The position numbers and the translations under genes were made by a program. The notes below the pieces were generated by a model, which had not been told where the DNA came from, ran no database searches, and saw only the letters and a program-made list of their open reading frames with translations. From contig JADJQN010000003.1 in NCBI GenBank assembly GCA_016712745.1, positions 62,001 to 126,000 on the forward strand: 64,000 bases of DNA, read 5' to 3'. Positions 43,861-53,600 of the stretch are shown piece after piece (within the stretch, counting starts at the first letter, position 1; each line of letters begins with the position of its first letter). The stretch is from Sandaracinaceae bacterium (GTDB lineage: Bacteria; Myxococcota_A; Polyangia; Polyangiales; JADJQN01).

Positions 43861-44838
43861 ATGGCCAATCTGCTCGAACAACTCACGAAGATGACCGTCG
43901 TCGTCGCTGACACCGGCGACATCAATTCGATCGAGCGTTTCACGCCTCAGGACGCGACCACCAATCCCTCGCTCATCATGGCGGCAGCGCAGATGCCCCA
44001 GTACGCGGACGTGGTCACCGAAGCGCTAAAATGGTCAAAGGCGCAAAACACTTCTGCCAAGCGCGAGAAGGTTATCGAAGACGCCCTCGATCGCTGCGCC
44101 GTGGAATTCGGTATGCGCATTTTGAAGATCATTCCGGGTCGCGTTTCGACCGAAGTGGATGCGCGCCTCTCGTTCGACACACAAGGCACCATCGATAAGG
44201 CCAAGAAGCTTATCGCTTGGTACGAAGCGGCCGGCACCTCGCGTGAGCGCGTGCTAATCAAGATCGCCTCCACGTGGGAAGGCATTCGCGCGGCGGAAGT
44301 GCTCGAGAAGGAAGGCATCCACTGCAACCTCACCCTGCTCTTTGGCTTGCATCAGGCCATTGCGTGCGGCGATGCGAAAGCGACGCTCATCTCGCCGTTC
44401 GTTGGGCGCATCCTGGATTGGTACAAGAAGAAGACCGGTAAAGAGAGCTACGCGGCAAGCGAAGATCCGGGCGTTGTTTCCGTCACCACGATCTATCGCT
44501 ACCTGAAGAAGTTTGACTACAAAACCGAAGTTATGGGCGCGAGCTTCCGCAACCTGGGTGAGATTACCGAGCTTGCTGGATGCGACTTGCTCACCATTTC
44601 GCCGAACTTGCTCGCTGACCTCAAGTCGACCGAAGGCGAGCTACCGCGCAAGCTCGATCCCGCAGCCGCGCGCACCGCAACGATCGAACGCATCAACGTC
44701 GACGAAAAGACCTTCCGCGCCATGCACGAGAAAGACGAAATGGCGAAGGACAAACTCGCCGAAGGCATCGATGGCTTCAGCAAAGCCCTCGTCTCCCTCG
44801 AGAAACTCCTAGGCGACCGCCTCGACGCCCTCGCCTAA
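43861..44838 (+). CDS. tal: transaldolase
   Basis: 325 residues from the ATG at 43861 (GAAGGAG upstream). TalB-type: QDATTNPSLIMAAAQ, Schiff-base Lys in VLIKIASTWEGI, CNLTLLFGLHQAIAC, LISPFVGRILDWYKK, VMGASFRN. It transfers dihydroxyacetone units between sedoheptulose 7-phosphate and glyceraldehyde 3-phosphate in the pentose phosphate pathway. It stands alone. Confidence 0.96.
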   Translation: MANLLEQLTKMTVVVADTGDINSIERFTPQDATTNPSLIMAAAQMPQYADVVTEALKWSKAQNTSAKREKVIEDALDRCAVEFGMRILKIIPGRVSTEVDARLSFDTQGTIDKAKKLIAWYEAAGTSRERVLIKIASTWEGIRAAEVLEKEGIHCNLTLLFGLHQAIACGDAKATLISPFVGRILDWYKKKTGKESYAASEDPGVVSVTTIYRYLKKFDYKTEVMGASFRNLGEITELAGCDLLTISPNLLADLKSTEGELPRKLDPAAARTATIERINVDEKTFRAMHEKDEMAKDKLAEGIDGFSKALVSLEKLLGDRLDALA

Positions 44839-44852
44839 GTACTCCGCGGAAG

Positions 44853-44970
44853 GTTTAACCGCCAAGTCACCACAAGACGCCAACCGATGATCCCCAACAA
44901 GAAATGGATTCTTGTTGTTTGCAGATCGGGCCGCACTGCTGGTGCTCTTGGTGACTTGCCGGTGAAATGC
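44853..44970. repeat. intergenic inverted repeat around a terminator-like hairpin
   Basis: ACCGCCAAGTCACCACAAG (from 44858) and its imperfect reverse complement CTCTTGGTGACTTGCCGGT (from 44945) flank a hairpin AACAAGAA-5-TTCTTGTT (44896-44916) that runs into TTGTTT. The inner hairpin can terminate tal. The outer CCAAGTCACCA-type arms look like a small mobile repeat unit rather than a simple terminator. Ends 25 bp before the stop of the PlsC gene. Confidence 0.6.
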
Positions 44971-44995
44971 CTTTTGCTCGCGGAGCTCAGTGGAT

Positions 44996-45730
44996 TCAGG
45001 CGTGGCCGCGGAATTCGGCGGGGAGCGGGGTGACGATGGTGGCGCGTACGTCGGCCATGAGCTCTCGGAGTTTCTTGTAGTCGTAGTCGGCGGCGTCGAC
45101 AGGCGGGTGGAGGGTGACGCGAACGCGGGAGCCTTTTTCGACGCGACGTCCGCCTTTCTGCAACACATCGCGCGTGCCGTCGATCGTGATCGGTAGGATG
45201 CGGAGGCCAGCATCGAGGGCCATGTGAAAGCCGCCCTTCTTAAACGGGGCGACGATGCCTGACCTCGAACGAGTGCCCTCGGGGGCGATCCACAGACTGA
45301 TGCCGTCGCGCTCCATCAGCCGTTTCGCTTCTTTCAAGCTCTTGATGGCGCTCTCGCGGTTTTTGCGATCGATCTCGACGAAGCCCGAGGTCTTCATCGC
45401 TTTGCCCCAGATCGGCACGCGGAAGAGCTCCTTCTTCGCAACCATTCGCAAGGGGCGCGCGAGCGCTTGGAAGACCACGGGGATGTCGTACATCGACTGA
45501 TGGTTGCTCATGATCACGTAGACTTCGCCATCGCGTAAGTGTTCGCGTCCCGTGACGTCGAGCACGATGCCCGCTTCGTTTAAAAGCTTCTTCGACCAAC
45601 TGTCGAGGCGCGCATTCCATTCTGGATGCAGCGACTGACCTCGCACAGCCTCGATCACGGTGGGCGCGCTGATGCGCAAGGTTTCGATGACAGCGTGAGC
45701 GAGAACACGAAGTGAGTTGGGAGAGATCAC
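44996..45730 (-). CDS. plsC: 1-acyl-sn-glycerol-3-phosphate acyltransferase (PlsC family)
   Basis: 244 residues, GTG start. Motif I NHQSMYD (NHxxxxD), motif II around GFVEIDRKNRESAI, motif III APEGTRSRSG, motif IV LPITIDGTRD. It acylates lysophosphatidic acid to phosphatidic acid at the inner membrane. Neighbours on the same strand, a YheT-like hydrolase and a hypothetical, lie 4 and 1 bp apart, forming a compact operon of which this is the last gene. Confidence 0.93.
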   Translation of the reverse strand: MISPNSLRVLAHAVIETLRISAPTVIEAVRGQSLHPEWNARLDSWSKKLLNEAGIVLDVTGREHLRDGEVYVIMSNHQSMYDIPVVFQALARPLRMVAKKELFRVPIWGKAMKTSGFVEIDRKNRESAIKSLKEAKRLMERDGISLWIAPEGTRSRSGIVAPFKKGGFHMALDAGLRILPITIDGTRDVLQKGGRRVEKGSRVRVTLHPPVDAADYDYKKLRELMADVRATIVTPLPAEFRGHA

Positions 45731-45734
45731 GAAG

Positions 45735-46769
45735 TTACCTCGGACGAATGCGATCGATGTGCGCCAGAAAGTTCACAGCCTGCGCTTCGGCCCAATACTG
45801 CGGTCGGAGTCGCGAACCTGCAACGAAGCCCACGTGGCCGCCATGCTCGGTCTGGAGCGACTGAATGAATGGGTTTCTCTTCATCGCTTCGATCGGAATG
45901 CTCGACGCGGGGATGAGCGGGTCGTCAAGAGCGCTCAGGACCCACGTTGGCCTCGCGATCTGGGCCACACGCGGGCCGGCCGACGAATCCTGATAGTACT
46001 CCTCCGCCGATGCGAAGCCGTGCAATGGCGCGGTAACTAGCTCATCGAATCGACGCAATGTCCGCGCACGTCGGATTTCACCGAGGTCGAAGTGATCAGG
46101 AAAGCGCTTGGCCTTCTCCCGCGCTTTCTTACGCATGCGTATCAGAAAGCGCTCACGATAGACGACGAGCCAGCCGCGTCCCTCGTCGATCAGATCAGCG
46201 CACTTCGAAAGATCGAACGGTACGCTCACCACCGAAGCTGCATCTATAGGGCAGTCTGCTCCAGTTTCACTGAGCAGCTTCATCATCACGCTGCCTCCGA
46301 GCGAAAAACCGATGCCGTAGATCGGCCCGTTCACTTGGGTGCGGATGCGCTTGAGCGTCTCGAGCGCGTCGCCCGTTTCGCCCGCGTGATAGCTGCGCGG
46401 CTTGCGATTCATCTCAGTGCCGCACGAACGAAAGTTCATTGCGAAAGCGCCCCAGCCAAGCCGCTGGATGGCGCGCAACGTTTCGATCATATAGCCCGCG
46501 TTCGCGCTGCTTTCGAGACCGTGCAGAACAAGCACGTGTGGGCGGTCGGTGGGCGCTGCGAGCACGGCGACGTCGACGAAATCTCCATCGGGCAGATCCC
46601 AACGTTCGTAGGCCACACCCGCCAAACGAGTCGAACGCAAAAGAGTCGCGAAAATGGTTTGAGCGTGCGCGGACGTCAACCCGCGCGCCGCCACAAAAGA
46701 CGGCTCCGGCACGAAGGCCGCAAGCGCTCGCGGGTTGATGTCAAAGGAAGGAGCCACGCCAGCGCGCAT
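45735..46769 (-). CDS. alpha/beta hydrolase, YheT-like
   Basis: 344 residues. YheT/ABHD1-3-type: SAHAQTIFATLLR, VLVLHGLESSANAGY, AMNFRSCGTEMNR, nucleophile YGIGFSLGGSVMMK, acid ALDDPLIP, and His in HGGHVGF. It probably hydrolyses acyl esters of lipids; eukaryotic relatives are phospholipases. Its place beside plsC supports a lipid role. Confidence 0.92.
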   Translation of the reverse strand: MRAGVAPSFDINPRALAAFVPEPSFVAARGLTSAHAQTIFATLLRSTRLAGVAYERWDLPDGDFVDVAVLAAPTDRPHVLVLHGLESSANAGYMIETLRAIQRLGWGAFAMNFRSCGTEMNRKPRSYHAGETGDALETLKRIRTQVNGPIYGIGFSLGGSVMMKLLSETGADCPIDAASVVSVPFDLSKCADLIDEGRGWLVVYRERFLIRMRKKAREKAKRFPDHFDLGEIRRARTLRRFDELVTAPLHGFASAEEYYQDSSAGPRVAQIARPTWVLSALDDPLIPASSIPIEAMKRNPFIQSLQTEHGGHVGFVAGSRLRPQYWAEAQAVNFLAHIDRIRPR

Positions 46770-46770
46770 C

Positions 46771-47772
46771 TTACACGAAGGAAATCGAAAGCGTGCAGAG
46801 CTCCGACGGTAGGTTCGGATCGTCGAGATCGGTCACGAGGAAGAACTCGCCATCGTGGTAAGGATTCGCAACAAGGCCTTCGGCCTTTGCAAGAAAAGGC
46901 GACCCATCCGCTTCGGTGATGGCCGCGATCCGTAGGCCGTCTTCGGCGGCAATGCCGAAGGCCACACCTGCGACAGGTCCGTCGTCGATCGCGTTCGGTG
47001 ATGCTTCCGCTGCGGCGAGAAAGCAGAGTTGATCCCCTTGCATCGTTGCGTCGGTGAATGAGAGGCGGACATTCTGCAGCTCGTTCAGATCGTAAACGTG
47101 GACGTTCTCAATTGCAGGCACGCTCATAAGGTCCGGCGCATCCAGACTGCTAAGCAGCTGAAAGAGATTTACATCGCACGTCGCATCCACCGCCTTGAGC
47201 CCGTCGCGCTCGGCGCCATTGCCTCGTTGAAAAAAGCGCAGCGTTTCACCTACAACGCACGCTCCCTCGATATTGAGATCACTACCCGAGAATCCTGTCC
47301 GGCTGCGCATCGCCTCGTAGAGCGCATGCGCGTCGACGAGGCGCGCGTCAATCTCATCACGCGAAACATCCACAATCAAAACCTTCTCGCGCATGGGCGA
47401 CGAGCCGGAGCCAAACGCGATGAGCCGATCTACGTTCTCGTCGATTGCGACAACCACGCATGCTTCAAGGTCGAGCTTCTCCGCCTTGTTCCCGCGCGTC
47501 GCATCAAACTGTCGCTGGCCGCCGCGCTCCCACGGCAACGTGACGGCGGTGGCTTTGAACGTCCGCGGATCCACCAGCGCCAGAAAGCTCGCATCGTCCT
47601 GAATTACGGCGAGGCGTTCGCGTGTTCGAAGCCACACAACGCCAGAGCCACTGCGAACGTAGGCAGGCCGATCCATGCGCGGGTCGGCGCCCTCTTCGTA
47701 GTAGAGAGGCGTGCGACTCGTCACGACTGCGGAAAGGCGCTCGTCTTTCTCGGCCTTTCGAATGGGTGCCAT
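46771..47772 (-). CDS. hypothetical protein, probable beta-propeller
   Basis: 333 residues with no signal peptide. Repeated strand-rich blocks (YVRSGSGVVWLRTRERLAVI, LIAFGSGSSPMREKVLIVD, DATMQGDQLCFLAAAEAS, PFLAKAEGLVANPYHDGEFF) suggest a six- or seven-bladed propeller with an esterase-like outline, but no catalytic signature was identified. First gene of the compact operon with the YheT-like and PlsC genes. Confidence 0.72.
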   Translation of the reverse strand: MAPIRKAEKDERLSAVVTSRTPLYYEEGADPRMDRPAYVRSGSGVVWLRTRERLAVIQDDASFLALVDPRTFKATAVTLPWERGGQRQFDATRGNKAEKLDLEACVVVAIDENVDRLIAFGSGSSPMREKVLIVDVSRDEIDARLVDAHALYEAMRSRTGFSGSDLNIEGACVVGETLRFFQRGNGAERDGLKAVDATCDVNLFQLLSSLDAPDLMSVPAIENVHVYDLNELQNVRLSFTDATMQGDQLCFLAAAEASPNAIDDGPVAGVAFGIAAEDGLRIAAITEADGSPFLAKAEGLVANPYHDGEFFLVTDLDDPNLPSELCTLSISFV

Positions 47773-47813
47773 CGGTTTTTAGAGTCTATCGGAAAGCCGT
47801 GGTACGAAAAGCC

Positions 47814-48101
47814 ATGATCAGCAAGCTCGTTTCAGCACTGATCGCACTCGTGGGACTCATATCCTTTGGATACGTGTTTTTCGTCGTGCCTATTGGCCGA
47901 CGCACACTCTACGAGCACGTAAAGAACATTGCGGCGACACCCGAAGCCCACGAACTTGGGACGGACGTACGCGAAGCGACGACGCGCGTCACCGATCGCG
48001 TCACCCAAGAATGGGAAGCCGCCCACTCCGATGGCGGCCTGCCCAACATGCCGGTGCCGTCGGTGCCGACGCTACCTGTACTACCGCACGCGACTCCGTA
48101 G
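47814..48101 (+). CDS. small membrane protein
   Basis: 95 residues from the ATG at 47814 (a GTG at 47799 is possible). One helix (LVSALIALVGLISFGYVFFV) near the N-terminus, then a polar segment of about 55 residues ending in VPSVPTLPVLP. No family was recognised. Convergent with the 1410-residue gene, with no bases between the stops. Confidence 0.6.
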   Translation: MISKLVSALIALVGLISFGYVFFVVPIGRRTLYEHVKNIAATPEAHELGTDVREATTRVTDRVTQEWEAAHSDGGLPNMPVPSVPTLPVLPHATP

Positions 48102-51100
48102 TTAAGCCGCGGCAGAGGGTGGCGGTGCGGGAGGCGGTGGCGACGCGGGAGGCGGTGGTGCTACCGGCGGCGCGAATGGTACCGGCGGGCGTGGCGGGAG
48201 CTTGCGCCAGCCGCCGTCTGTCGTGAGTGAGATCCAAGCAAAGCGTGCCCAACGCACGACTCTCTCCGCCAACCACAGCGCCCAAAGCAGCATGATGACG
48301 CGCCATACCCAAATGGGCGCGCTCGTAATCGTGGCCTCAGGCAAACGTTGCGACGCGCCAGCCACGTAGTAGTGCAGGTGCGTGTTGGTTGAGCCGTTGC
48401 CCGCGACCTGCATATCCGGTTGAACGACCAGACCCACGTAGACGCTTGCTCCAAGGATGCAGGCGGCGACGAACGTGTACGCGACTAGCCCGAGCTGCGT
48501 CAGGTTGAATACAAAAGGTCTCGCCGGGTGTGTCTTTGCGCGCTTCGCCATGGCGAAGAACCAACCGACCAACACGATGGACGCGAGAGGCGGGACTTGC
48601 GTCAGTCCAAGGCCGAGCAGAAGCGCGTCGCGATATCCAAGAGGCGTCGACTTGAGGCGCCCGATAGCGAACGCAAAGAGGAGTACCAGGATCAAGTAGG
48701 CCCAGAACAAAATGGCCGGTCCCCACGCCGGACCGCTCGTCCAAATCAACAAACGGTCGGCTGGAAGCTCGAGCACGAGGTGCGCGTTCGCCGGTGCGCC
48801 GTTGAGAAGCACGCGTGACGAAGTAAACACGCTCGACCAGCCTCGCTCTTCTTGCCACTCGATCACGATGGTCGTGGCTCCGGGCTGAATCGCCACACTT
48901 ACGCGATCGCCGGACTTTTGCACCGCACGTCGCGCGCCGCCGACTGTCAGGCTCTGCACCTCGGCATTGTGCGGAAGCGTGAACACGAACGGCTGACTTT
49001 GACTGGTACGCATTTGGACGGCGAGCGTCGCGTGAGTCATGCGCACGCCGGGCGTCAGCGTTAGGTGTGCCGAGTCAACGGTGAACGATTGCCCCGGTGC
49101 TGGCGTGGGCTTCGTCAGCGAGACCTGGAGCTGCTCCCCTGGCCATGGGTGGAACTCCGGTAGCAGTGCGCCTTCTTGCGTCGTAGCTACCGGCGCAAGG
49201 GGAGCAAAGGTGCAATGCCACAGTGGCGTGCATGCGAAGACCCACTTGTCCGAACGCGGCGCGTTGGTCTCGGCTCGCAGATTGATCGTAGCGCTCGGAG
49301 CAAGCGAGGATTCGAAGCTGACATCCGATTCGCCCTGAGCAAGCGTGATCACAGCGTTGCGTCCCTCCACGACGATTGTCGATGTCGTTACGGATTCGCC
49401 CGGCAACAAGGGCACGCGCATCGTTGTGGGGAGCGTTGGCGGCGTGATGCGATGCACCGTGGTGGTGATGGTCCACGTTACGCCAATATTGAAATTGCGC
49501 GTGACCGTGTACCACGGAGGAAGCTCAACACCATGAGCTGTCTCGCCGATGCGTGCTTCGACCATGGTGCGACGGAGCTGCACGGAACTGGTGACGTCAC
49601 CTTCGGCGGCCATGCCCTCGATCGCCCAGCCTTGCCCTTCTGTGTCGATCGTGTGCGGTTCGCTTTCAAACGTAAGTGTGACCGCATCGCGCCCGGCGAG
49701 CGGGCCTGCGAGATGCACCGCATGCGCTCCTGCGCTGAGACGCAACATCAGCACGCCATCGTCCACGCGCACGAGCGAGTTACTCTCGCGCCCGTCGACA
49801 AGAACCTGTGTCGGCGTCCATGTGTCGGCGGGACCGGGCAACGGATAGGCGACTTGAGCGCCCGCTTGTACGCTCAAATCCAGCGTCAACGTATCAGCAA
49901 TCGCGCGAAGGCTTGCGTGGCTCGTGTCGACGCAATCGATGCCGCAAAGAGGCGGACGCGTTAATCGAGCACGAAGGTCTGCAATGACATCCGTGGAAGG
50001 CGCGCCTGCCACAGGCGGAACTTCCTGCGCGGAGGCTCCCGTGACAAAAGCTACGCAGAGGAGGAATGCAGTCGCTGCCGCTGCGACTACGGGCGCCTGT
50101 GGCACGTCGGGAGTTACCGCGTTCAGTGTCGGGCGTTTCCGAAAGACAATGATGAGCAGAGCGAGAATCAAGCCCACCCGTAAGAACGCCAGCACGCGAT
50201 TGAGCCAGGGCGGAATCAAATGGAGGGAAAAGCTATGGTTCTGTCGTACCGGGCCGGACCACGAAAGCTGCAATGACTTGTGCTGCCACATCGGCATGCC
50301 GCGACCCGTCTGTACGATGCTGGACGGGTCCATCCATCCGGATGAGCGGATATCGTTTTGATATTGCGCATTCGATGGGTTGCGCCCGCCCCCGCCGGAA
50401 TCGTCGCTCTCGCCGCCGAAAGCCCCGCCGCGCAGGACGTCGGTTGCGGCTTCGAGGTTCTGCGAGCGGAAGGATGGGGATGCATCGCTTGGAGTCGTGA
50501 CGGATGGTTGCTCAGGGGGCGGTGCCGCGGGACCGACGACAAAATCGCCGTCTGTCATTCCCGAGATAGCTCCAAAGGCCGTGACTTCATCACCCGTCGG
50601 CTGCAGCTGCGGATGCAAGCCGTAGCGCAACTGCAGAGCCGAAAAAATGGCAACTTGCACCGTCAGCACGATGCCAATGAGCCCGGCGACGAGCCAGACG
50701 AAACGTCGCAGACGTCCATCCTTGAGCGCGCGCCAAACTGCGATGGTCGCGATGAACAACAACCAGGCAATCGTCGGCGCATCGGGTTCTGGGTAAGTGA
50801 GCGTAAGGCCCAGCGCGCAGATAAGCCCCCACACGACGCCAAACACGCGCGCAAACGCGATTGAGACGATCAGTACGAAGAAAAAGCCCCACAAGGTCCA
50901 ACTCTCCATCCAAGTGCCATTGGCTACATCGACGCCGCTGGTGGAGAAGAGCGACCAACCCGGCGGCAGGTGCAGTGTCGCGCTCAGACTCTGCATGTCT
51001 TCGGACCACGCAACCGCAGGGAGCGATGAACCACGGCGTGGCAACCGCGACTCAGCGCGCAAGTTGATCGCTTGTGTGCGGATATCGAGGCCCGGCCTCT

Positions 51101-52334
51101 CGCACGTTGTGTGCGCGGGTCCGCACGTGACTGCGTGCTGCGTGATCAGCTGATCGACGCCGGCGGAGTTGATGTGCTCCAGATTTCCTTCGAGCAGATC
51201 AAGGCGCCACGTCCGATTCATCGTGCCTTGCAGCTGGTCGCGGACGAAAAACTCGGCGCCGTTCGGATCCAAATAGATGCTGCGCGCAAGCGAGAGCTGA
51301 TTGGGCGGAGGGTTCGGTTCGCCACGACGCGTTGTCGTAAGTACGAGTGCTGTGCCCGGCGACATCAAGAACGCCGGTGAGGCGCGCCAGTCGTCGGGGA
51401 GTGACGTGCGCGCCGGATCGACCGACGGCGCGCCGGATACCTCGACTTGGCGTTCATTCTCCGCTGCAACCCATACCCAAACTTCTTGCGCAGGCCATGG
51501 GGCTTGCTGTGTGGTCATCGCGAGGCGTGCGCCCGGATTCGCGACATAGGCGAGAACGGAAATCGTAAAGGTCCCCGCGCGAACTTGAATCTTCAGCGTG
51601 CCCGTCTCAGACAGCTGCACGGGCAGGTCTGATTGAACCTCGGCCGCGACCGAGCCAGCGAGCAGCACACTAGGCAGCTCGACCTCGCGCGAACGCCCCG
51701 ATGCGTGAACGACCAAACGCGTGGTTATCGCAAGAGGGACCGCGTCGTTGATGCGTCGTTGCACTTCAAGCTCGAGAAGGTCTTCACCGTTGGAAGTATC
51801 TTCGTGTGCGCGCAGCCAAAGATGCCCGTCGCCATCGCGATGCGGGCTCTGCACGCTGGTTCCGTCGAGCGAGAGCGTTACTAGCGCGATCTCGCGCGGA
51901 AGCTGCAGTGTCTCAGGCAGAGCGCGCCAACCGAAGCGGCCTACCAAACGGTGCGCACCTTCGGTGAGCTCCACGTAGGGGGCGTTCGCGCCGTTTGTCA
52001 GCACGGCGATGGGCTGCCCGTTGTCACGCACATCGAGGGGCCAGTGACCCGCATCACCCGGTAGCGTCACCGCGACGCGTCGATCAGAAGTCGCGTCGAG
52101 GGTGAAGGTTCCGCCGCTCTCGTCGAGGGCGAGCGTCAGCCTTCCAGGCCACGCACATAGGAAGGTCTCGCCATTGCGTGTGCATCCATATGTTGCGTCG
52201 CCGTCCAATGCCCAAGCGACCCAGGGTTGAAGTGGGGCTGGCACCTCGGAACGCGGGAGAGGTTGTGCCTGCACGACGTGGTGCACGAAGAAGACGCTGC
52301 AGAGCGCTACGCATACCAGCCCGAACCGTTTCAT
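48102..52334 (-). CDS. 1410-residue polytopic envelope protein of unknown family
   Basis: Signal peptide (MKRFGLVCVALCSVFFVHHV, cleavage near VQAQ), a beta-rich extracytoplasmic region of about 440 residues, a helix cluster (about 460-560), a Gly/Ser/Asp linker, and a helix near 700. A second signal-like helix ends in TGASAQ (about 775), followed by another beta-rich region of about 390 residues, four or more helices and a Pro/Ala-rich tail (about 40 residues). The two halves share the same plan and look like a tandem duplication or fusion. Family not recognised. It might scaffold or stabilise an envelope complex. Confidence 0.75.
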   Translation of the reverse strand: MKRFGLVCVALCSVFFVHHVVQAQPLPRSEVPAPLQPWVAWALDGDATYGCTRNGETFLCAWPGRLTLALDESGGTFTLDATSDRRVAVTLPGDAGHWPLDVRDNGQPIAVLTNGANAPYVELTEGAHRLVGRFGWRALPETLQLPREIALVTLSLDGTSVQSPHRDGDGHLWLRAHEDTSNGEDLLELEVQRRINDAVPLAITTRLVVHASGRSREVELPSVLLAGSVAAEVQSDLPVQLSETGTLKIQVRAGTFTISVLAYVANPGARLAMTTQQAPWPAQEVWVWVAAENERQVEVSGAPSVDPARTSLPDDWRASPAFLMSPGTALVLTTTRRGEPNPPPNQLSLARSIYLDPNGAEFFVRDQLQGTMNRTWRLDLLEGNLEHINSAGVDQLITQHAVTCGPAHTTCERPGLDIRTQAINLRAESRLPRRGSSLPAVAWSEDMQSLSATLHLPPGWSLFSTSGVDVANGTWMESWTLWGFFFVLIVSIAFARVFGVVWGLICALGLTLTYPEPDAPTIAWLLFIATIAVWRALKDGRLRRFVWLVAGLIGIVLTVQVAIFSALQLRYGLHPQLQPTGDEVTAFGAISGMTDGDFVVGPAAPPPEQPSVTTPSDASPSFRSQNLEAATDVLRGGAFGGESDDSGGGGRNPSNAQYQNDIRSSGWMDPSSIVQTGRGMPMWQHKSLQLSWSGPVRQNHSFSLHLIPPWLNRVLAFLRVGLILALLIIVFRKRPTLNAVTPDVPQAPVVAAAATAFLLCVAFVTGASAQEVPPVAGAPSTDVIADLRARLTRPPLCGIDCVDTSHASLRAIADTLTLDLSVQAGAQVAYPLPGPADTWTPTQVLVDGRESNSLVRVDDGVLMLRLSAGAHAVHLAGPLAGRDAVTLTFESEPHTIDTEGQGWAIEGMAAEGDVTSSVQLRRTMVEARIGETAHGVELPPWYTVTRNFNIGVTWTITTTVHRITPPTLPTTMRVPLLPGESVTTSTIVVEGRNAVITLAQGESDVSFESSLAPSATINLRAETNAPRSDKWVFACTPLWHCTFAPLAPVATTQEGALLPEFHPWPGEQLQVSLTKPTPAPGQSFTVDSAHLTLTPGVRMTHATLAVQMRTSQSQPFVFTLPHNAEVQSLTVGGARRAVQKSGDRVSVAIQPGATTIVIEWQEERGWSSVFTSSRVLLNGAPANAHLVLELPADRLLIWTSGPAWGPAILFWAYLILVLLFAFAIGRLKSTPLGYRDALLLGLGLTQVPPLASIVLVGWFFAMAKRAKTHPARPFVFNLTQLGLVAYTFVAACILGASVYVGLVVQPDMQVAGNGSTNTHLHYYVAGASQRLPEATITSAPIWVWRVIMLLWALWLAERVVRWARFAWISLTTDGGWRKLPPRPPVPFAPPVAPPPPASPPPPAPPPSAAA

Positions 52335-52451
52335 CTCGCCCCCTGTTTATCTACGTGCGCACGGACTGTACCCGCACTAAGGCCCGCGTGTACCTGCATC
52401 CTTGGCCCCGACACTCTTTTGGCGGCCAGGTTCCCAAGGCACCCCCGAATT

Positions 52452-53489
52452 TTAGTGCGTCGCTGGCCGAGTCAGCTCTCCGGCGAGGTCTTCTTCCATG
52501 CGAGCGCGGACATCGGCCGGCGAAAGCCCCGACGCGAGCAGGCAGTAGAGCTTAGTCAGTGCAGCTTCCGGGGTCATGTCGTGACCGCTCACCACGCCCG
52601 CCCGAGCGAGCGATGAGCTCGTTTGATAGAGGCCCTGCCGCACGCGTCCTCCGTGGCATTGCGATGCGTTCACGACGACGACTCCGCGTGCTGTGGCTTG
52701 GCTCAGCACGTCGAGTAGCGCAGTGTCACGCGTCGGGGCATTGCCTGCGCCGTAGGTCTCGAGAACGAGTCCGTGAGCCCCGGCGAGAACCGTTTCCAGC
52801 ATGGACGCTTGGAGCCCAGGGAAGACACGCAGCGCGACGACCAAGGGACGCGACGGAAGCTCGACAAGCTTCGGCACCCCACTTCCCGGCGCACGCACGA
52901 GCTCGCTGCGCACATCGATGCCGACGCCGACCGTCGCAAGCGCTGGCATGTTGCCGCTATCGAACGCGGCAAAATGATCGTTGTGCACCTTCTGGGCTCG
53001 GTTGCCGCGCAACAAGCGTTGTCCGAAGTAAATGCAAACTTCGGGTATACGCGAGGTGCCCGCGAGCTGGATCGATGTGATCAAGTGTTCGCGTCCGTCG
53101 CTGCGCACTTCGGCGAGCGAAATTTGAGCGCCGGTCAATATCACCGGCTTCGTCAAACCGGGTAGCAAGAAGCTGAGCGCTGACGCGGTGTAGGCGAGCG
53201 TGTCGGTACCGTGCACGATGACGAAGCCATCGAAGTCGTCGTAGGCGTTGACGATCGCACGCGCGATACGAACCCAGTCGTCGGGCTGCATGTCGGCGCT
53301 GTCGAGCAATGGCGGCAGGAGCGTAAGCGTGTAGGCGGGAAGCTCCGCGCGCTCAAGCTCCTTCATCGAAGCAAGGTAGGTTTCTAAGAAGCCATCCTTC
53401 GGACCGAATCCCTCGTCACCTCGAACCATGCCGATGGTGCCGCCCACATGGAGCACGCAAACTCGGGGTCGATTTGGAGCAGCCGTCAT
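52452..53489 (-). CDS. ansA: type I L-asparaginase
   Basis: 345 residues, no signal peptide. Active-site Thr18 in VGGTIG and second triad VHGTDTLAYT (Thr95, Asp96), then PVILTGAQISLAEVRSDG and the C-terminal allosteric half with VVVVNASQCHGG. It hydrolyses asparagine to aspartate and ammonia in the cytoplasm. Monocistronic. Confidence 0.94.
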   Translation of the reverse strand: MTAAPNRPRVCVLHVGGTIGMVRGDEGFGPKDGFLETYLASMKELERAELPAYTLTLLPPLLDSADMQPDDWVRIARAIVNAYDDFDGFVIVHGTDTLAYTASALSFLLPGLTKPVILTGAQISLAEVRSDGREHLITSIQLAGTSRIPEVCIYFGQRLLRGNRAQKVHNDHFAAFDSGNMPALATVGVGIDVRSELVRAPGSGVPKLVELPSRPLVVALRVFPGLQASMLETVLAGAHGLVLETYGAGNAPTRDTALLDVLSQATARGVVVVNASQCHGGRVRQGLYQTSSSLARAGVVSGHDMTPEAALTKLYCLLASGLSPADVRARMEEDLAGELTRPATH

Positions 53490-53600
53490 GGGGCGATCAT
53501 AGCCGGAATCTCCCTAATCTTTCATTCCCTTGCACGAGCCAAAGTGCCCCCCTACACTTGCGGCGCGCAACGACGGGACTACCTCTTGTGCGAGGAATTT

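Noticed and set aside
49176..49964. 262-residue plus-strand open frame
   Set aside because: Antisense of the 1410-residue membrane protein gene; no domain and biased composition.
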